From Lactococcus protaetiae (GTDB lineage Bacteria > Bacillota > Bacilli > Lactobacillales > Streptococcaceae), in NCBI RefSeq assembly GCF_006965445.1, contig NZ_CP041356.1, forward strand, positions 1,240,001 to 1,304,000: 64,000 nt of DNA. The letters run 5' to 3'. Numbering within the stretch: the first letter of the stretch is position 1; each line of letters starts with the position of its first letter. The notes under the pieces are model-generated. The model had not been told where the DNA came from. It ran no database searches and saw only the letters and a program-made list of their open reading frames with translations. Below are positions 47,464 through 56,028 of the stretch, piece by piece. The position numbers and the translations under genes are program-made.

Positions 47464-48303
47464 GTGAAGTAAAGACTTATTCAGTGGGAGTTTCAACTCA
47501 CCACTGAATTTAGGACACAACCTCTAGGTGTAACAACTAAGCGACCTGTACGCAGCTAAAGCTGCAACAGTCTGTTTAACATCTTCGATATGAGGTTACA
47601 CCTCCGCTTCGCTTCGTTATCCATTCGCTCTATCTCCACTTTGCTACGCTATCGATTTCACTAAGCCACTAAAGTGGCAAGTTCAAATCGCAAGCGACTA
47701 AAGTCGCAAGGCGAAGTGGTCTTGTCCCAGAAGCCTATCTCGCTTTGCTCCGCTGTCAATTTCGCTAAGTTGCTAAAGCAACAAGCTCAAATCGCAAGCG
47801 CTAAAGCACTAACGCCCTAGGGCAGTCGGACGAAATTCAAAGTTGCCATTTCGCCTTATCGCTTTAGCGAGTTGCGACTTCGACTAGGCACGTTCGTGCC
47901 GTAGCGAGAATCGACAGCGCAGTGAAACGGAGATAGAGCGAATGGACAGCGGAGCGAAGCGGAGATAGTGCTGCTTTATCCCCTACCTAGGAGGTATAGG
48001 GGTGTTGCGATTGCGACTGGGCGCTTTGCCTTTTGCTCTTACCATTTCGTCTTGCCAGCTTTGCTGGCTTAGAACGAATGGATAGCGGAGCGGAGCGAAG
48101 ATGCAAGCTTCAGCAGCTAGCTTCGCATGACCATTGGTTGTAAGGCACTAAAGTGCCAACGCCAAATGGCAATCAAACGGACAGCGGAGCAACGAAGTTA
48201 CGTAGACCGTTCGTAGAACGGCGTGCGAAGCACGTAGAGCCTTAGCGAGCATCGACAGCGTAGCCCGAAGGGCGGAGATAGCACGCACTTACTTCAATAA
48301 AAA
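47464..48303 (+). repeat. Type I mosaic element, longest copy (about 840 bp)
   Basis: Left end TGAAGTAAAGACTTATTCAG, right end GCACGCACTTACTTCAATAA. Inside are at least a dozen stems, including the whole CTTTTGCTCTTACCATTTCG block shared with 32.9, 37.3 and 52.2 kb. It looks like elements nested within an element. Confidence 0.8.
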
Positions 48304-48366
48304 CGGATTAATACTGTTTGACTTAGCACGCACTTGTTTTGATAAAATGGCATTTGGGATGATTTC

Positions 48367-48382
48367 TGTTATAATCATAGGT
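48367..48382 (+). promoter_or_regulatory. Extended -10 promoter of the DUF1275 gene, leaderless start
   Basis: TGTTATAAT (48367-48375), 7 nt, ATG at 48383. Confidence 0.65.
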
Positions 48383-49045
48383 ATGGATACACAGATTAAA
48401 GAGAAATTTCGAATTGCTTTGCTTTTTGCTTTAAACGCGGGTTTTATGGATGGTTTTTCATTTTTTCATTTTGATGAACGCTTCATTGGGGCGCAGTCAG
48501 GGAATTTGATACAGGCTGGGATTAATATGGCGCAGGGGAATTTTGCGCGCTTTTGGGACTTCGCGATTCCAATGATTTTCTTTGTACTAGGCGTGATGAC
48601 ACGGGGCATTTATTCTAATTATTTGATGAAAAGACACCGCTTTGATGCGACTTATCTACTTTTTATTCAATGGGTGGGTGTGACGATTTTTGCGCTCGCT
48701 TATGGTTTGGGATTGCAACTTCCTGTATCGCTCTATGTCGGGATTTTCAGTTATTTCATGTCAATACAATATGATGCATTTACGAAAGTTCATGGGTTTG
48801 CTTACGGAAGTATTTTCATGACAGGAAACATGAAATCAATGGCAGCGAAGCTGGCACAATTTTTTATCACAAAAGATAAAGAGAATCTAAGACCAGTTGG
48901 GATTTATGCGCTTTTGATTGGGATATTTTTTGCGGGGGCTATGGTTGCGACTTTGCTTGGATACGTGATGGGCAACTGGACGATGATAGGCTCTACGATT
49001 TTTATTGGCCTCGCTTATTTGATTGTTCGCTTTGAGGTGATGTGA
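48383..49045 (+). CDS. DUF1275 family (YoaK) membrane protein
   Basis: A 220-residue membrane protein with six to seven helices. NAGFMDGFSFFHFDERFIGAQSGNLIQAGINMAQG near residue 15 and YGSIFMTGNMKSMA near residue 140 are the two conserved DUF1275 motifs. Function unknown; relatives are small polytopic proteins sometimes linked to transport. The ATG at 48383 is favoured because a TGTTATAAT box stands 7 nt upstream; the in-frame extension to 48347 lies in repeat DNA. Confidence 0.85.
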   Translation: MDTQIKEKFRIALLFALNAGFMDGFSFFHFDERFIGAQSGNLIQAGINMAQGNFARFWDFAIPMIFFVLGVMTRGIYSNYLMKRHRFDATYLLFIQWVGVTIFALAYGLGLQLPVSLYVGIFSYFMSIQYDAFTKVHGFAYGSIFMTGNMKSMAAKLAQFFITKDKENLRPVGIYALLIGIFFAGAMVATLLGYVMGNWTMIGSTIFIGLAYLIVRFEVM

Positions 49046-49111
49046 TTTCCGAATGAACTGATGAAATTAAAAAATAATTGCCAAATTTTTTGGCTTTTTT
49101 TTATTTATAAA

Positions 49112-49126
49112 TGTTAAAATTTACTT
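49112..49126 (+). promoter_or_regulatory. Extended -10 promoter of the malolactic gene, leaderless start
   Basis: TGTTAAAAT (49112-49120), 6 nt, ATG at 49127. A short T-rich hairpin (AATTGCCAAATTTTTTGGC...) ends just upstream. Confidence 0.55.
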
Positions 49127-50761
49127 ATGGAAAAAAATGAAACTTACGGGAAAAATGTGCTGACAGAACCATTTATCAACAAGGGGACAGCATTTACTGA
49201 TGAAGAACGGACGAGATTACATTTGCATGGACTTTTGCCTGCAGCTGTTGAAACCTTATCTGAACAGGTTAATCGTGCTTACAAAAAGTTGTCAGCATTG
49301 ACAGAAAATTATGCAAAAAATCAATATCTCATGTCAATTTATAATTCAAATCGCACCTTGTATTATGCGATTGTGGGGGCATATACAGAGGAGTTGCTTC
49401 CCGTCATTTATACGCCAACCATTGCGGATGCTGTGACTCATTTTTCGCGTGATTTTGTATTGCCTCATGATGCAGCATATTTGGACACCGCACATCCCGA
49501 ACGGATTGAGGAAGCATTAAAATCAGCTGCTGCAAGCCTTGATGCTGTTGATGTGATGGTCATTACTGACGGAGAAGGTGTGCTTGGGATTGGTGACTGG
49601 GGTGTAGGCGGTGTCATGATTTCAGTCGGAAAATTGGCGGTTTACACTGTTGCATCAGGTCTTGACCCCAGACGTGTCCTTCCTGTTGTCATTGACAATG
49701 GGACTGCAAATCCTGAATTGCTTGCCGACCCAGATTATATCGGAAAAAAAGTGGAGCGTAAAACAGGTGGAGAATATCTGGCTTACATTGACGAATTTGT
49801 CAAAGTTGCGAGTCAACTATTTCCTGATGTCTTGTTCCATTGGGAAGATTTTGGACGAGGAAATGCAGCAACAATTTTAGAAACTTATCAGGACAAAATC
49901 ACAACATTTAATGATGATATTCAGGGGACTGGAATTATGATGGCAGCAGCAGTTTATGCAGTTGCTGAAGTAACAGAAAAAACGATTGATGCACATCGCT
50001 ATCTTCTATTCGGTGGAGGAACCGCAGGAATCGGTATTGCCGACCAGATTCGTTGTGAATTAATGCTGACAGGTCTGACAGAAAGTGAAGCCTACGATAA
50101 AATTTATATCGTTGATCGCTTTGGACTTGTTACACAAAGTTTGTCAGCACTGACAGAAGGTCAAAAACGTTATGCACGAAGAGAGTCTCTACTTGCAGGT
50201 TTGTCAGTACTGACAGAAATTATTGAAGCAGTAAAACCTTCAGTTTTGATTGGTTGTTCTGGACAACCAGGGGCATTTACCGAAGAAGCTGTGCGTAAGA
50301 TGCTTGATTTCAATGAACGTCCAGCGATTTTACCGATTTCGAATCCAACCAAACTTTGCGAAGCAACAGCAGAGGATTTGATTAAATGGACAAATGGAAA
50401 AGCGCTTGTTGTGACAGGTAGCCCATCAAGTCCAGTCTTTTTTGAGGGGCATACTTATGTGATTGGTCAAGCGAATAATGCACTGCTCTACCCAGGGTTA
50501 GGCTTAGGGATTGTTGTTGCAAAAGCAAGTACAGTCACAGAAAATATGCTCTCAAAAGCAGCGGGTGCGATTTCCTCGTTGCAAGATTTGAGTCAGCTTG
50601 GAGCGCCAATTTTACCCCCATTAAAGTTCGTCCGTGAAGCTTCACGCTATGTTGCCCAAGCAGTCGTTCAAGCGGCAATTGATGATGGTGTTGCAACAAG
50701 AAAAATTCAAGATGTACAAAAAGCTGTAGAGCAAGAGATTTGGAGCCCAAGATATGACTGA
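49127..50761 (+). CDS. mleS: Malolactic enzyme (malate to lactate and CO2)
   Basis: NAD- and Mn-dependent enzyme of the malic enzyme family that decarboxylates L-malate to L-lactate; 544 residues. YTPTIADAVTHFS, VMVITDGEGVLGIGDWGVGG, HWEDFGRGNA, TTFNDDIQGTG, GGGTAGIG and ISNPTKLCEA are all present. Against NAD-malic enzymes it fits the malolactic branch best, though the reaction cannot be proved from sequence. Three internal sites (KLSALTEN, SLSALTEG, GLSVLTEI) are encoded by CTGTCAG-family motifs in one frame. It overlaps fumC by 8 nt; no malate permease gene is adjacent. Start follows a leaderless-type promoter. Confidence 0.9.
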   Translation: MEKNETYGKNVLTEPFINKGTAFTDEERTRLHLHGLLPAAVETLSEQVNRAYKKLSALTENYAKNQYLMSIYNSNRTLYYAIVGAYTEELLPVIYTPTIADAVTHFSRDFVLPHDAAYLDTAHPERIEEALKSAAASLDAVDVMVITDGEGVLGIGDWGVGGVMISVGKLAVYTVASGLDPRRVLPVVIDNGTANPELLADPDYIGKKVERKTGGEYLAYIDEFVKVASQLFPDVLFHWEDFGRGNAATILETYQDKITTFNDDIQGTGIMMAAAVYAVAEVTEKTIDAHRYLLFGGGTAGIGIADQIRCELMLTGLTESEAYDKIYIVDRFGLVTQSLSALTEGQKRYARRESLLAGLSVLTEIIEAVKPSVLIGCSGQPGAFTEEAVRKMLDFNERPAILPISNPTKLCEATAEDLIKWTNGKALVVTGSPSSPVFFEGHTYVIGQANNALLYPGLGLGIVVAKASTVTENMLSKAAGAISSLQDLSQLGAPILPPLKFVREASRYVAQAVVQAAIDDGVATRKIQDVQKAVEQEIWSPRYD

Positions 50762-52142
50762 AACTCGCGATGAATATGATACTTTAGGAAAAGTCAAAGT
50801 ACCACTAGAAGCAAATTGGCAAGCACAAACTCAACGTTCGTTGGAAAATTTTCCAACAGGAGAAAAAATGCCTCTAGGTGTGATTCGCGCACTTTTGAAC
50901 CTAAAAAAAGCCGCAGCAATTTCAAATGCTGTGCTAGGACAACTTGAGAAAGAAAAATCTGACGCTATTTCGACAACAATTGAGGAGCTTTTGCTTCGCT
51001 CAGATGGTGAGCTTAGGGCTGATTTTCCATTATCCATCTATCAAACAGGTTCAGGCACTCAGACCAATATGAATGTCAATGAAGTTGTCGCTCATTTAGC
51101 AAGCACTTCGCAGCTTACGATTTTGCCAAATGACGATGTTAATCGTGGACAAAGTTCCAACGATATTTTTCCAACAGCGATGAATATTGTAGCAGTTGAA
51201 GCTACTACAAAGCTTGAGCAAGCAGTACAGACATTAATTGACAGCTTGCGCGTGAAACAAGAAGAATTTTGGACGATTGTAAAAGTTGGACGTACACATT
51301 TACAAGATGCGACTCCGCTTACCGTTGGGCAAGAAATTTCAGGTTACATTTCAGCATTAAAACATGATTTAGTCTATTTGCAACAATTGCGTCCGACACT
51401 TTATGAACTTGCGATAGGAGGGACGGCTGTTGGAACGGGGCTCAATGCAAATCCTAAGCTAGGTGAATGTATTGCGATAAAGATTTCAGCGCTTTATGGT
51501 TTTCCTTTCAGTGCAAAATCCAATAAGTTTTATGGTTTAGCACATCATTCAGGCTTGAGCGTTGTTCATGGAGCGATTAAAACACTTGCAGCAGACCTGA
51601 TGAAGATTGCAGACGATATTCGCTTTCTAGCTTCGGGACCGCGTGCTGCCTATGGCGAGTTTAACATTCCAGCGAATGAACCAGGCTCATCTATCATGCC
51701 CGGCAAAGTCAACCCAACACAGGCAGAAGCATTGACAATGGCTGTTTTGCGAGTTTTTGGAAATGATACAACAGTCACTATGGCGAGCAGTCAAGGAAAC
51801 TTTGAAATGAATGTCTATAAGCCTGTTCTGATCGCAGCTTTTCTGGAGTCTGCAGAACTTCTCACAGGCACAATCATAGGTTTTGCTCAAAAAACCATAG
51901 CAGGTCTTGCAATTAATGAAAGGCGTATGGAGGAACTGCTAGAAAACTCATTGATGACAGTTACTGCACTTTCTCCACACATTGGTTATCATGCTGCTGC
52001 CGAAATTGCCCAAAAAGCAGAAACAGAAGGATTAACACTTAAAGCAGCCGCAATTTCTTCCGGTTTAGTGAGTCCCTCTGATTTTGAGCAATGGATGGAT
52101 TTTGCGGCTATGACAAATTTGGAAAGGTCAGAAAAAGAATAA
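50754..52142 (+). CDS. fumC: Class II fumarate hydratase
   Basis: Interconverts fumarate and L-malate; 462 residues. Fumarase motifs: YQTGSGTQTNMNVNEV, PNDDVNRGQSSNDIFPTAMN, VGRTHLQDATPLTVGQE and the superfamily signature GSSIMPGKVNPTQAEA with the catalytic serine loop. The start overlaps the malolactic stop, so the enzymes are co-translated and form a fumarate to malate to lactate route. Directly followed by a repeat cluster, no clear terminator. Confidence 0.94.
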   Translation: MTETRDEYDTLGKVKVPLEANWQAQTQRSLENFPTGEKMPLGVIRALLNLKKAAAISNAVLGQLEKEKSDAISTTIEELLLRSDGELRADFPLSIYQTGSGTQTNMNVNEVVAHLASTSQLTILPNDDVNRGQSSNDIFPTAMNIVAVEATTKLEQAVQTLIDSLRVKQEEFWTIVKVGRTHLQDATPLTVGQEISGYISALKHDLVYLQQLRPTLYELAIGGTAVGTGLNANPKLGECIAIKISALYGFPFSAKSNKFYGLAHHSGLSVVHGAIKTLAADLMKIADDIRFLASGPRAAYGEFNIPANEPGSSIMPGKVNPTQAEALTMAVLRVFGNDTTVTMASSQGNFEMNVYKPVLIAAFLESAELLTGTIIGFAQKTIAGLAINERRMEELLENSLMTVTALSPHIGYHAAAEIAQKAETEGLTLKAAAISSGLVSPSDFEQWMDFAAMTNLERSEKE

Positions 52143-52149
52143 ACTGCAA

Positions 52150-52520
52150 AGATACTGCCTTTTGCTCTTACCATTTCGTCTTGCCAACTTTGCTCTATCT
52201 CCGCTTTGCTCCGCTGTCGATTTCACTATCCCCGCGCTGTCCTCGCTATGGTGCTACGTGCTTCGCACGCCGTTCTGCGAACGGTCTATGCAACTTCGTT
52301 GCTCCGCTGTCCGTTTGATTGCCATTTGGCGTTGGCACTTTAGTGCCTTACAGCCAATGGTCATGCGAAGCTAGCTGCTAAAGCTTGCATCTTCGCTCCA
52401 CTCCGCTATCCATTCGTTCTAAGCCAGCAAAGCTGGCAAGACGAAATGGTAAGAGCAAAAGGCAAAGCATTTAGTCGCATAGCGAGCATCGACAACGTAG
52501 CGCAGCGAAATAATCTCTAA
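52150..52520 (-). repeat. Composite repeat cluster (reverse) after fumC
   Basis: Carries in reverse the same blocks as at 37.3 kb: GGCACTTTAGTGCC, GCCAGCAAAGCTGGC, CGAAATGGTAAGAGCAAAAG, plus CCGTTCTGCGAACGG. The remaining gap to 52.6 kb is plain A/T-rich DNA. Confidence 0.75.
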
Positions 52521-52644
52521 ATGAGACATTTAAAAGTTAGACAGTATTAGGAACATTCTTAAGTTTTTTGGAGCGTCAAATCGTTTACACCAGAATCTAA
52601 ATTTATAAAAGTAATTAAAAGATGTGATGTGCTGTATTAAATTC

Positions 52645-52698
52645 TTGACATTGATTTTCAAAGTGATAAAATATAAAGTATAGTTTACAAACGTAAAC
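52645..52698 (+). promoter_or_regulatory. Lactate oxidase promoter with operator palindrome
   Basis: TTGACA (52645-52650), 16 nt, TAAAAT (52667-52672). GTTTAC (52683-52688) and GTAAAC (52693-52698) form a palindrome just after the expected start of transcription; GTTTACAAACGTAAAC resembles a cre site (12 of 14). Confidence 0.65.
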
Positions 52699-52737
52699 GA
52701 TAAGTTGTTATCATTATGAAGAAAAAGAGGGAGAAAA

Positions 52738-53838
52738 ATGGCTTATATCACAAGTTCAGATGAAGAAAAAGTAGAAATTGTCAACATCAAATCTTTGGAA
52801 ACACGTGTGAAAGAGCGCATGGAGGCACAGGGAAATAAAGGTGCCTTTGGTTATATCAGAGGTGGCTCCGAAGATGAGTGGACAATGGTAGAAAACACCA
52901 AAGCATTCAATCATAAAAAAATTGTTCCACGGGTTTTGCGCGGTGTAGATTCAGCAGATTTGAGTACATCAATTTTTGGGATAAATTTGAAGACACCAAT
53001 CATTCAAGCTCCAGTTGCCGCACAGGGACTTGCTCATATGAAGGGAGAAGTTGACACGGCAAAGGCAATGGCAGAAGTTGGCTCATTGTTTTCAATTAGT
53101 ACCTATGGGAGTACGTCTGTTGAAGAGGCGGCAGCAGTAGCGCCTGGTGCTCCTCAGTTTTTCCAACTTTACATGAGTAAAGATGACCATTTTAATGAAT
53201 TTTTGCTGAAAAAGGCGGTAGAAGCTGGGGTAAAGGCCATTATTTTGACGGCTGACTCAACTTTGGGTGGTTATCGTGAAGAGGATGTTATCAATCATTT
53301 CCAATTTCCACTTCCCATGCCTAATCTAGCTGCTTTTTCTGAGTCTGATGGTACAGGTAAAGGGATTGGTGAGATTTATGCGGCTGCAAAACAAGGTTTG
53401 GTATTAGAAGATATTCAAAAAATTAAAGCGATTACAGGTTTACCTGTTCTTGTCAAGGGAATTCAATCGCCAGATGATGCTTTGCTTGCGATAGAAGCTG
53501 GCGCCGATGGCATTTGGGTGTCTAATCATGGTGGACGTCAATTGGATGGAGGACCTGCTTCATTTGATGTATTGCCAGCAATTGCAAAAGTAGTAAATAA
53601 GCGCGTACCAGTTGTTTTTGACAGTGGGGTTCGCCGCGGAGAGCATGTCTTTAAAGCACTAGCGAGTGGGGCAGATCTTGTTGCTGTTGGACGCCCTGTT
53701 CTTTATGGATTAAATCTTGGCGGTGCATTGGGTGTTCAATCTGTTTTTGAACATCTCAATAAGGAACTTTCAATCACTATGCAACTGGCAGGGACTAAAA
53801 CGATTGATGAGGTAAAAAATACAGCGTTGATTGATTAG
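52738..53838 (+). CDS. lox: L-lactate oxidase (FMN-dependent alpha-hydroxy-acid oxidase)
   Basis: Oxidises L-lactate with oxygen to pyruvate and hydrogen peroxide; 366 residues. FMN and substrate motifs: INLKTPIIQAPVAAQGLAH, FFQLYMSKD, IILTADSTLGGYREED, PVLVKGIQSPDDA, and the active-site SNHGGRQLDGG with its catalytic histidine, then FDSGVRRGEHVFKAL. The N-terminus and loop length fit lactate oxidase of streptococci and aerococci rather than mandelate or glycolate oxidases. GAGGGAG precedes the ATG. With fumC and the malolactic enzyme it lets lactate be re-oxidised in air. Confidence 0.93.
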   Translation: MAYITSSDEEKVEIVNIKSLETRVKERMEAQGNKGAFGYIRGGSEDEWTMVENTKAFNHKKIVPRVLRGVDSADLSTSIFGINLKTPIIQAPVAAQGLAHMKGEVDTAKAMAEVGSLFSISTYGSTSVEEAAAVAPGAPQFFQLYMSKDDHFNEFLLKKAVEAGVKAIILTADSTLGGYREEDVINHFQFPLPMPNLAAFSESDGTGKGIGEIYAAAKQGLVLEDIQKIKAITGLPVLVKGIQSPDDALLAIEAGADGIWVSNHGGRQLDGGPASFDVLPAIAKVVNKRVPVVFDSGVRRGEHVFKALASGADLVAVGRPVLYGLNLGGALGVQSVFEHLNKELSITMQLAGTKTIDEVKNTALID

Positions 53839-53869
53839 TCGTGAGAAGACTACTTATAATAGTCCAATA

Positions 53870-53948
53870 GTCCACCTTTAATTTTACGCAGTAAAATTAT
53901 TAGATGGCTATGCTGTCCATTGGCTGTAAGCTGCTAAAGCAGCATTAA
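53870..53948 (+). repeat. Short repeat with third-type end
   Basis: TTTAATTTTACGCAGTAAAA followed by TTATTAGAT and a GCTGCTAAAGCAGC stem; the same end opens the cluster at 26.85 kb. A hairpin (AAAGTCTGAA...TTCAGACTTTTTTT, 53955-53991) serves as lox terminator. Confidence 0.55.
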
Positions 53949-53954
53949 AAAATA

Positions 53955-53992
53955 AAAGTCTGAACTTCTTTAAGAGTATTCAGACTTTTTTT
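53955..53992 (+). terminator. lox terminator
   Basis: AAAAGTCTGAA and TTCAGACTTTTTT form a stem with T tail after the lactate oxidase gene. Confidence 0.8.
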
Positions 53993-54066
53993 GTTTCTTG
54001 ATGGGAATCAATCTTTATTTTTATTTGTGATGCTAGAATGGAGTCACCAAAAAGAAGGAGGTCTTG

Positions 54067-55899
54067 ATGATGAGATTTCAAAGATTTATCCAGAAAAATA
54101 GTACAAAAATGATGTGGAGCTCATCTAGCTTGATTGCACTTGCTTTTATTGGACGAGGGCTGCAAGTGGAAGGTCTGTATTTACTTGGAATGATTTTAGC
54201 AAGTGTTCTAGGTGCCGTACCTGTGCTGATTCACGCGGTGCAGGCACTTAGAGCAAGAGTCATTTCGATTGATTTGCTTGTCTTGATTGCGGTGATTGGT
54301 GCTTTTGCGATTGGCGAATTTGATGAAAGTGCAATTGTGACTTTTCTTTTTACTTTTGGTAGTTTTTTGGAAAAATGGACATTGAGCAAAACGCGTTCGT
54401 CAATCAAAAATTTGACTCAAATGGCACCAACGACTGCTACACTTGCTTCTGGAGAAAGCATTGATATTGACGAAGTCAAAATTGGAGAGAAGCTGTTAGT
54501 CAAGACAGGGGCACAAATTCCTGTGGATGCGAGTGTTATCAATGGTTTAGGCTATGTTAATGAAGCAAGTATTACAGGGGAATCTAGAAGTGTCAAGAAA
54601 AATAGTGGCGATAAAGTTTTTGCAGGAACAATGCTTGAAAATGGCAGTCTTTACATTTTAGCTAAAAAGATAGGTGAAGATACGACTTTTGGTAAGATTA
54701 TAGCGCTTGTCGAGGAAGCACAAGACGCAAAATCTCCTGCTGAAAAGTTTATTGATCGTTTTGCAAAATATTATACACCAGCGGTATTGATTCTTGCATT
54801 ACTTATTTTTGCGGTGACACGCAATTTTCAATTGGCTATCACGATTTTGGTACTCGGTTGCCCTGGGGCACTTGTGATTGGTGCACCTGTCAGCAATGTC
54901 GCTGGAATTGGCAATGGGGCAAAACATGGCGTTTTGCTTAAAGGAGGCGATGTGATGCACACCTTTAGCAAGATTGATACGCTCGTTTTTGACAAAACAG
55001 GGACGTTGACGCTTGGCAATGTTGAGGTTGTGGCTGCCAAGACTTATGGACTTACTGAAAAGACTTTGTCAGCGCTGACAGACCGCATTGCGACGGTAGA
55101 AAGTCAGTCCGACCATCCGTTGGCACGTGCCATCGTTCGTTATATCGGTACTTTTAGTGCTGCCAGTACTGATGAAATTTCTGTCATTAAAGGTCAAGGA
55201 ATTTCTACTGATAACTTACTCATTGGAAATGAAAAATTACTGACAGAAAATAATATTTCATTGACAGAAGCTCAACATGAAGACTTGATAAACTTTCAAA
55301 ATCAAGGTGCATCAACGGTACTCATAGCAAAAGACGGTCAGCTCAAAATCATCTATGCGATTGCTGATAAGGTTCGTCCAGAAGCTCTGTCAGCACTGAC
55401 AAGACTTCGTCAGCAAGGAATTTCGCGCACGATTATGCTGACAGGTGACAATGTTGCCACCGCTCAAGTTGTTGCGAGACAGCTAGGGATTGACGAGGTC
55501 CATGCTGAATTACTTCCTGAACAAAAGGCAGCAATCATCCAACGACTAAAACGGGAGAGAAGAAAAATTGCTTTTATCGGTGATGGAATCAATGATAGTC
55601 CATCGTTAGCAAGCGCTGATATCGGCATTGCAATGGGCTCTGGAACCGATGTGGCAATTGATATAAGTGATATTGTCCTTATGAATTCTAGCTTTACCGA
55701 GCTAGTACACGCTTATGGACTTACCCAAGCTACAGTGCGCAATATGACAGAAAATATCATCATCGCTGTTGCTGTCGTCCTCTTTTTACTGATAGGATTA
55801 ATGCTTGGTGGTGTGACGATGGCAAGTGGAATGTTTGTTCATGAAGCCAGCATTTTAGTCGTTATCTTAAATGCAATGCGTCTCGTTCGTTATCAATAA
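54067..55899 (+). CDS. P1B-type heavy-metal transporting ATPase with CPG motif
   Basis: Metal-pumping membrane ATPase of 610 residues. ITGESRSV (actuator), VFDKTGTLT (phosphorylated Asp), SDHPLARAIV (HP motif, hallmark of P1B) and FIGDGINDSPSLASADIGIAMG are all present. The membrane motif reads LGCPGALVIGAP: CPG where most zinc, cadmium or copper pumps have CPC. There is no N-terminal metal-binding domain, but a free HMA protein is encoded 1.4 kb downstream. Two sites (TLSALTDR, ALSALTRL) are encoded by CTGTCAG motifs. AAGGAGG precedes ATG 54067. In lactococcal flp loci metal traffic genes are neighbours, consistent with this context. Confidence 0.9.
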   Translation: MMRFQRFIQKNSTKMMWSSSSLIALAFIGRGLQVEGLYLLGMILASVLGAVPVLIHAVQALRARVISIDLLVLIAVIGAFAIGEFDESAIVTFLFTFGSFLEKWTLSKTRSSIKNLTQMAPTTATLASGESIDIDEVKIGEKLLVKTGAQIPVDASVINGLGYVNEASITGESRSVKKNSGDKVFAGTMLENGSLYILAKKIGEDTTFGKIIALVEEAQDAKSPAEKFIDRFAKYYTPAVLILALLIFAVTRNFQLAITILVLGCPGALVIGAPVSNVAGIGNGAKHGVLLKGGDVMHTFSKIDTLVFDKTGTLTLGNVEVVAAKTYGLTEKTLSALTDRIATVESQSDHPLARAIVRYIGTFSAASTDEISVIKGQGISTDNLLIGNEKLLTENNISLTEAQHEDLINFQNQGASTVLIAKDGQLKIIYAIADKVRPEALSALTRLRQQGISRTIMLTGDNVATAQVVARQLGIDEVHAELLPEQKAAIIQRLKRERRKIAFIGDGINDSPSLASADIGIAMGSGTDVAIDISDIVLMNSSFTELVHAYGLTQATVRNMTENIIIAVAVVLFLLIGLMLGGVTMASGMFVHEASILVVILNAMRLVRYQ

Positions 55900-56028
55900 A
55901 ACAGGATTTTGTAGTATACTGGCTCAACTTTGAAATGTACGTTCGTCTGCAAAAAACAGATTTTGAAGCAGCCTACTCAAAAGGTGGATGCGAAGCAAAT
56001 GCAATTAATGTAAAACTTTGTGATTCCG

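Larger units (their letters stand above)
47295..48382. repeat. Long repeat region upstream of the DUF1275 gene
   Basis: A CTGTCAGTGTGCTGACAG hairpin with T tail (47391-47420) is a likely terminator. The longest type I element (47464-48303) follows. A short extra right end (48322-48346, TTAGCACGCACTTGTTTTGATA) precedes the gene promoter. No gene. Confidence 0.75.
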
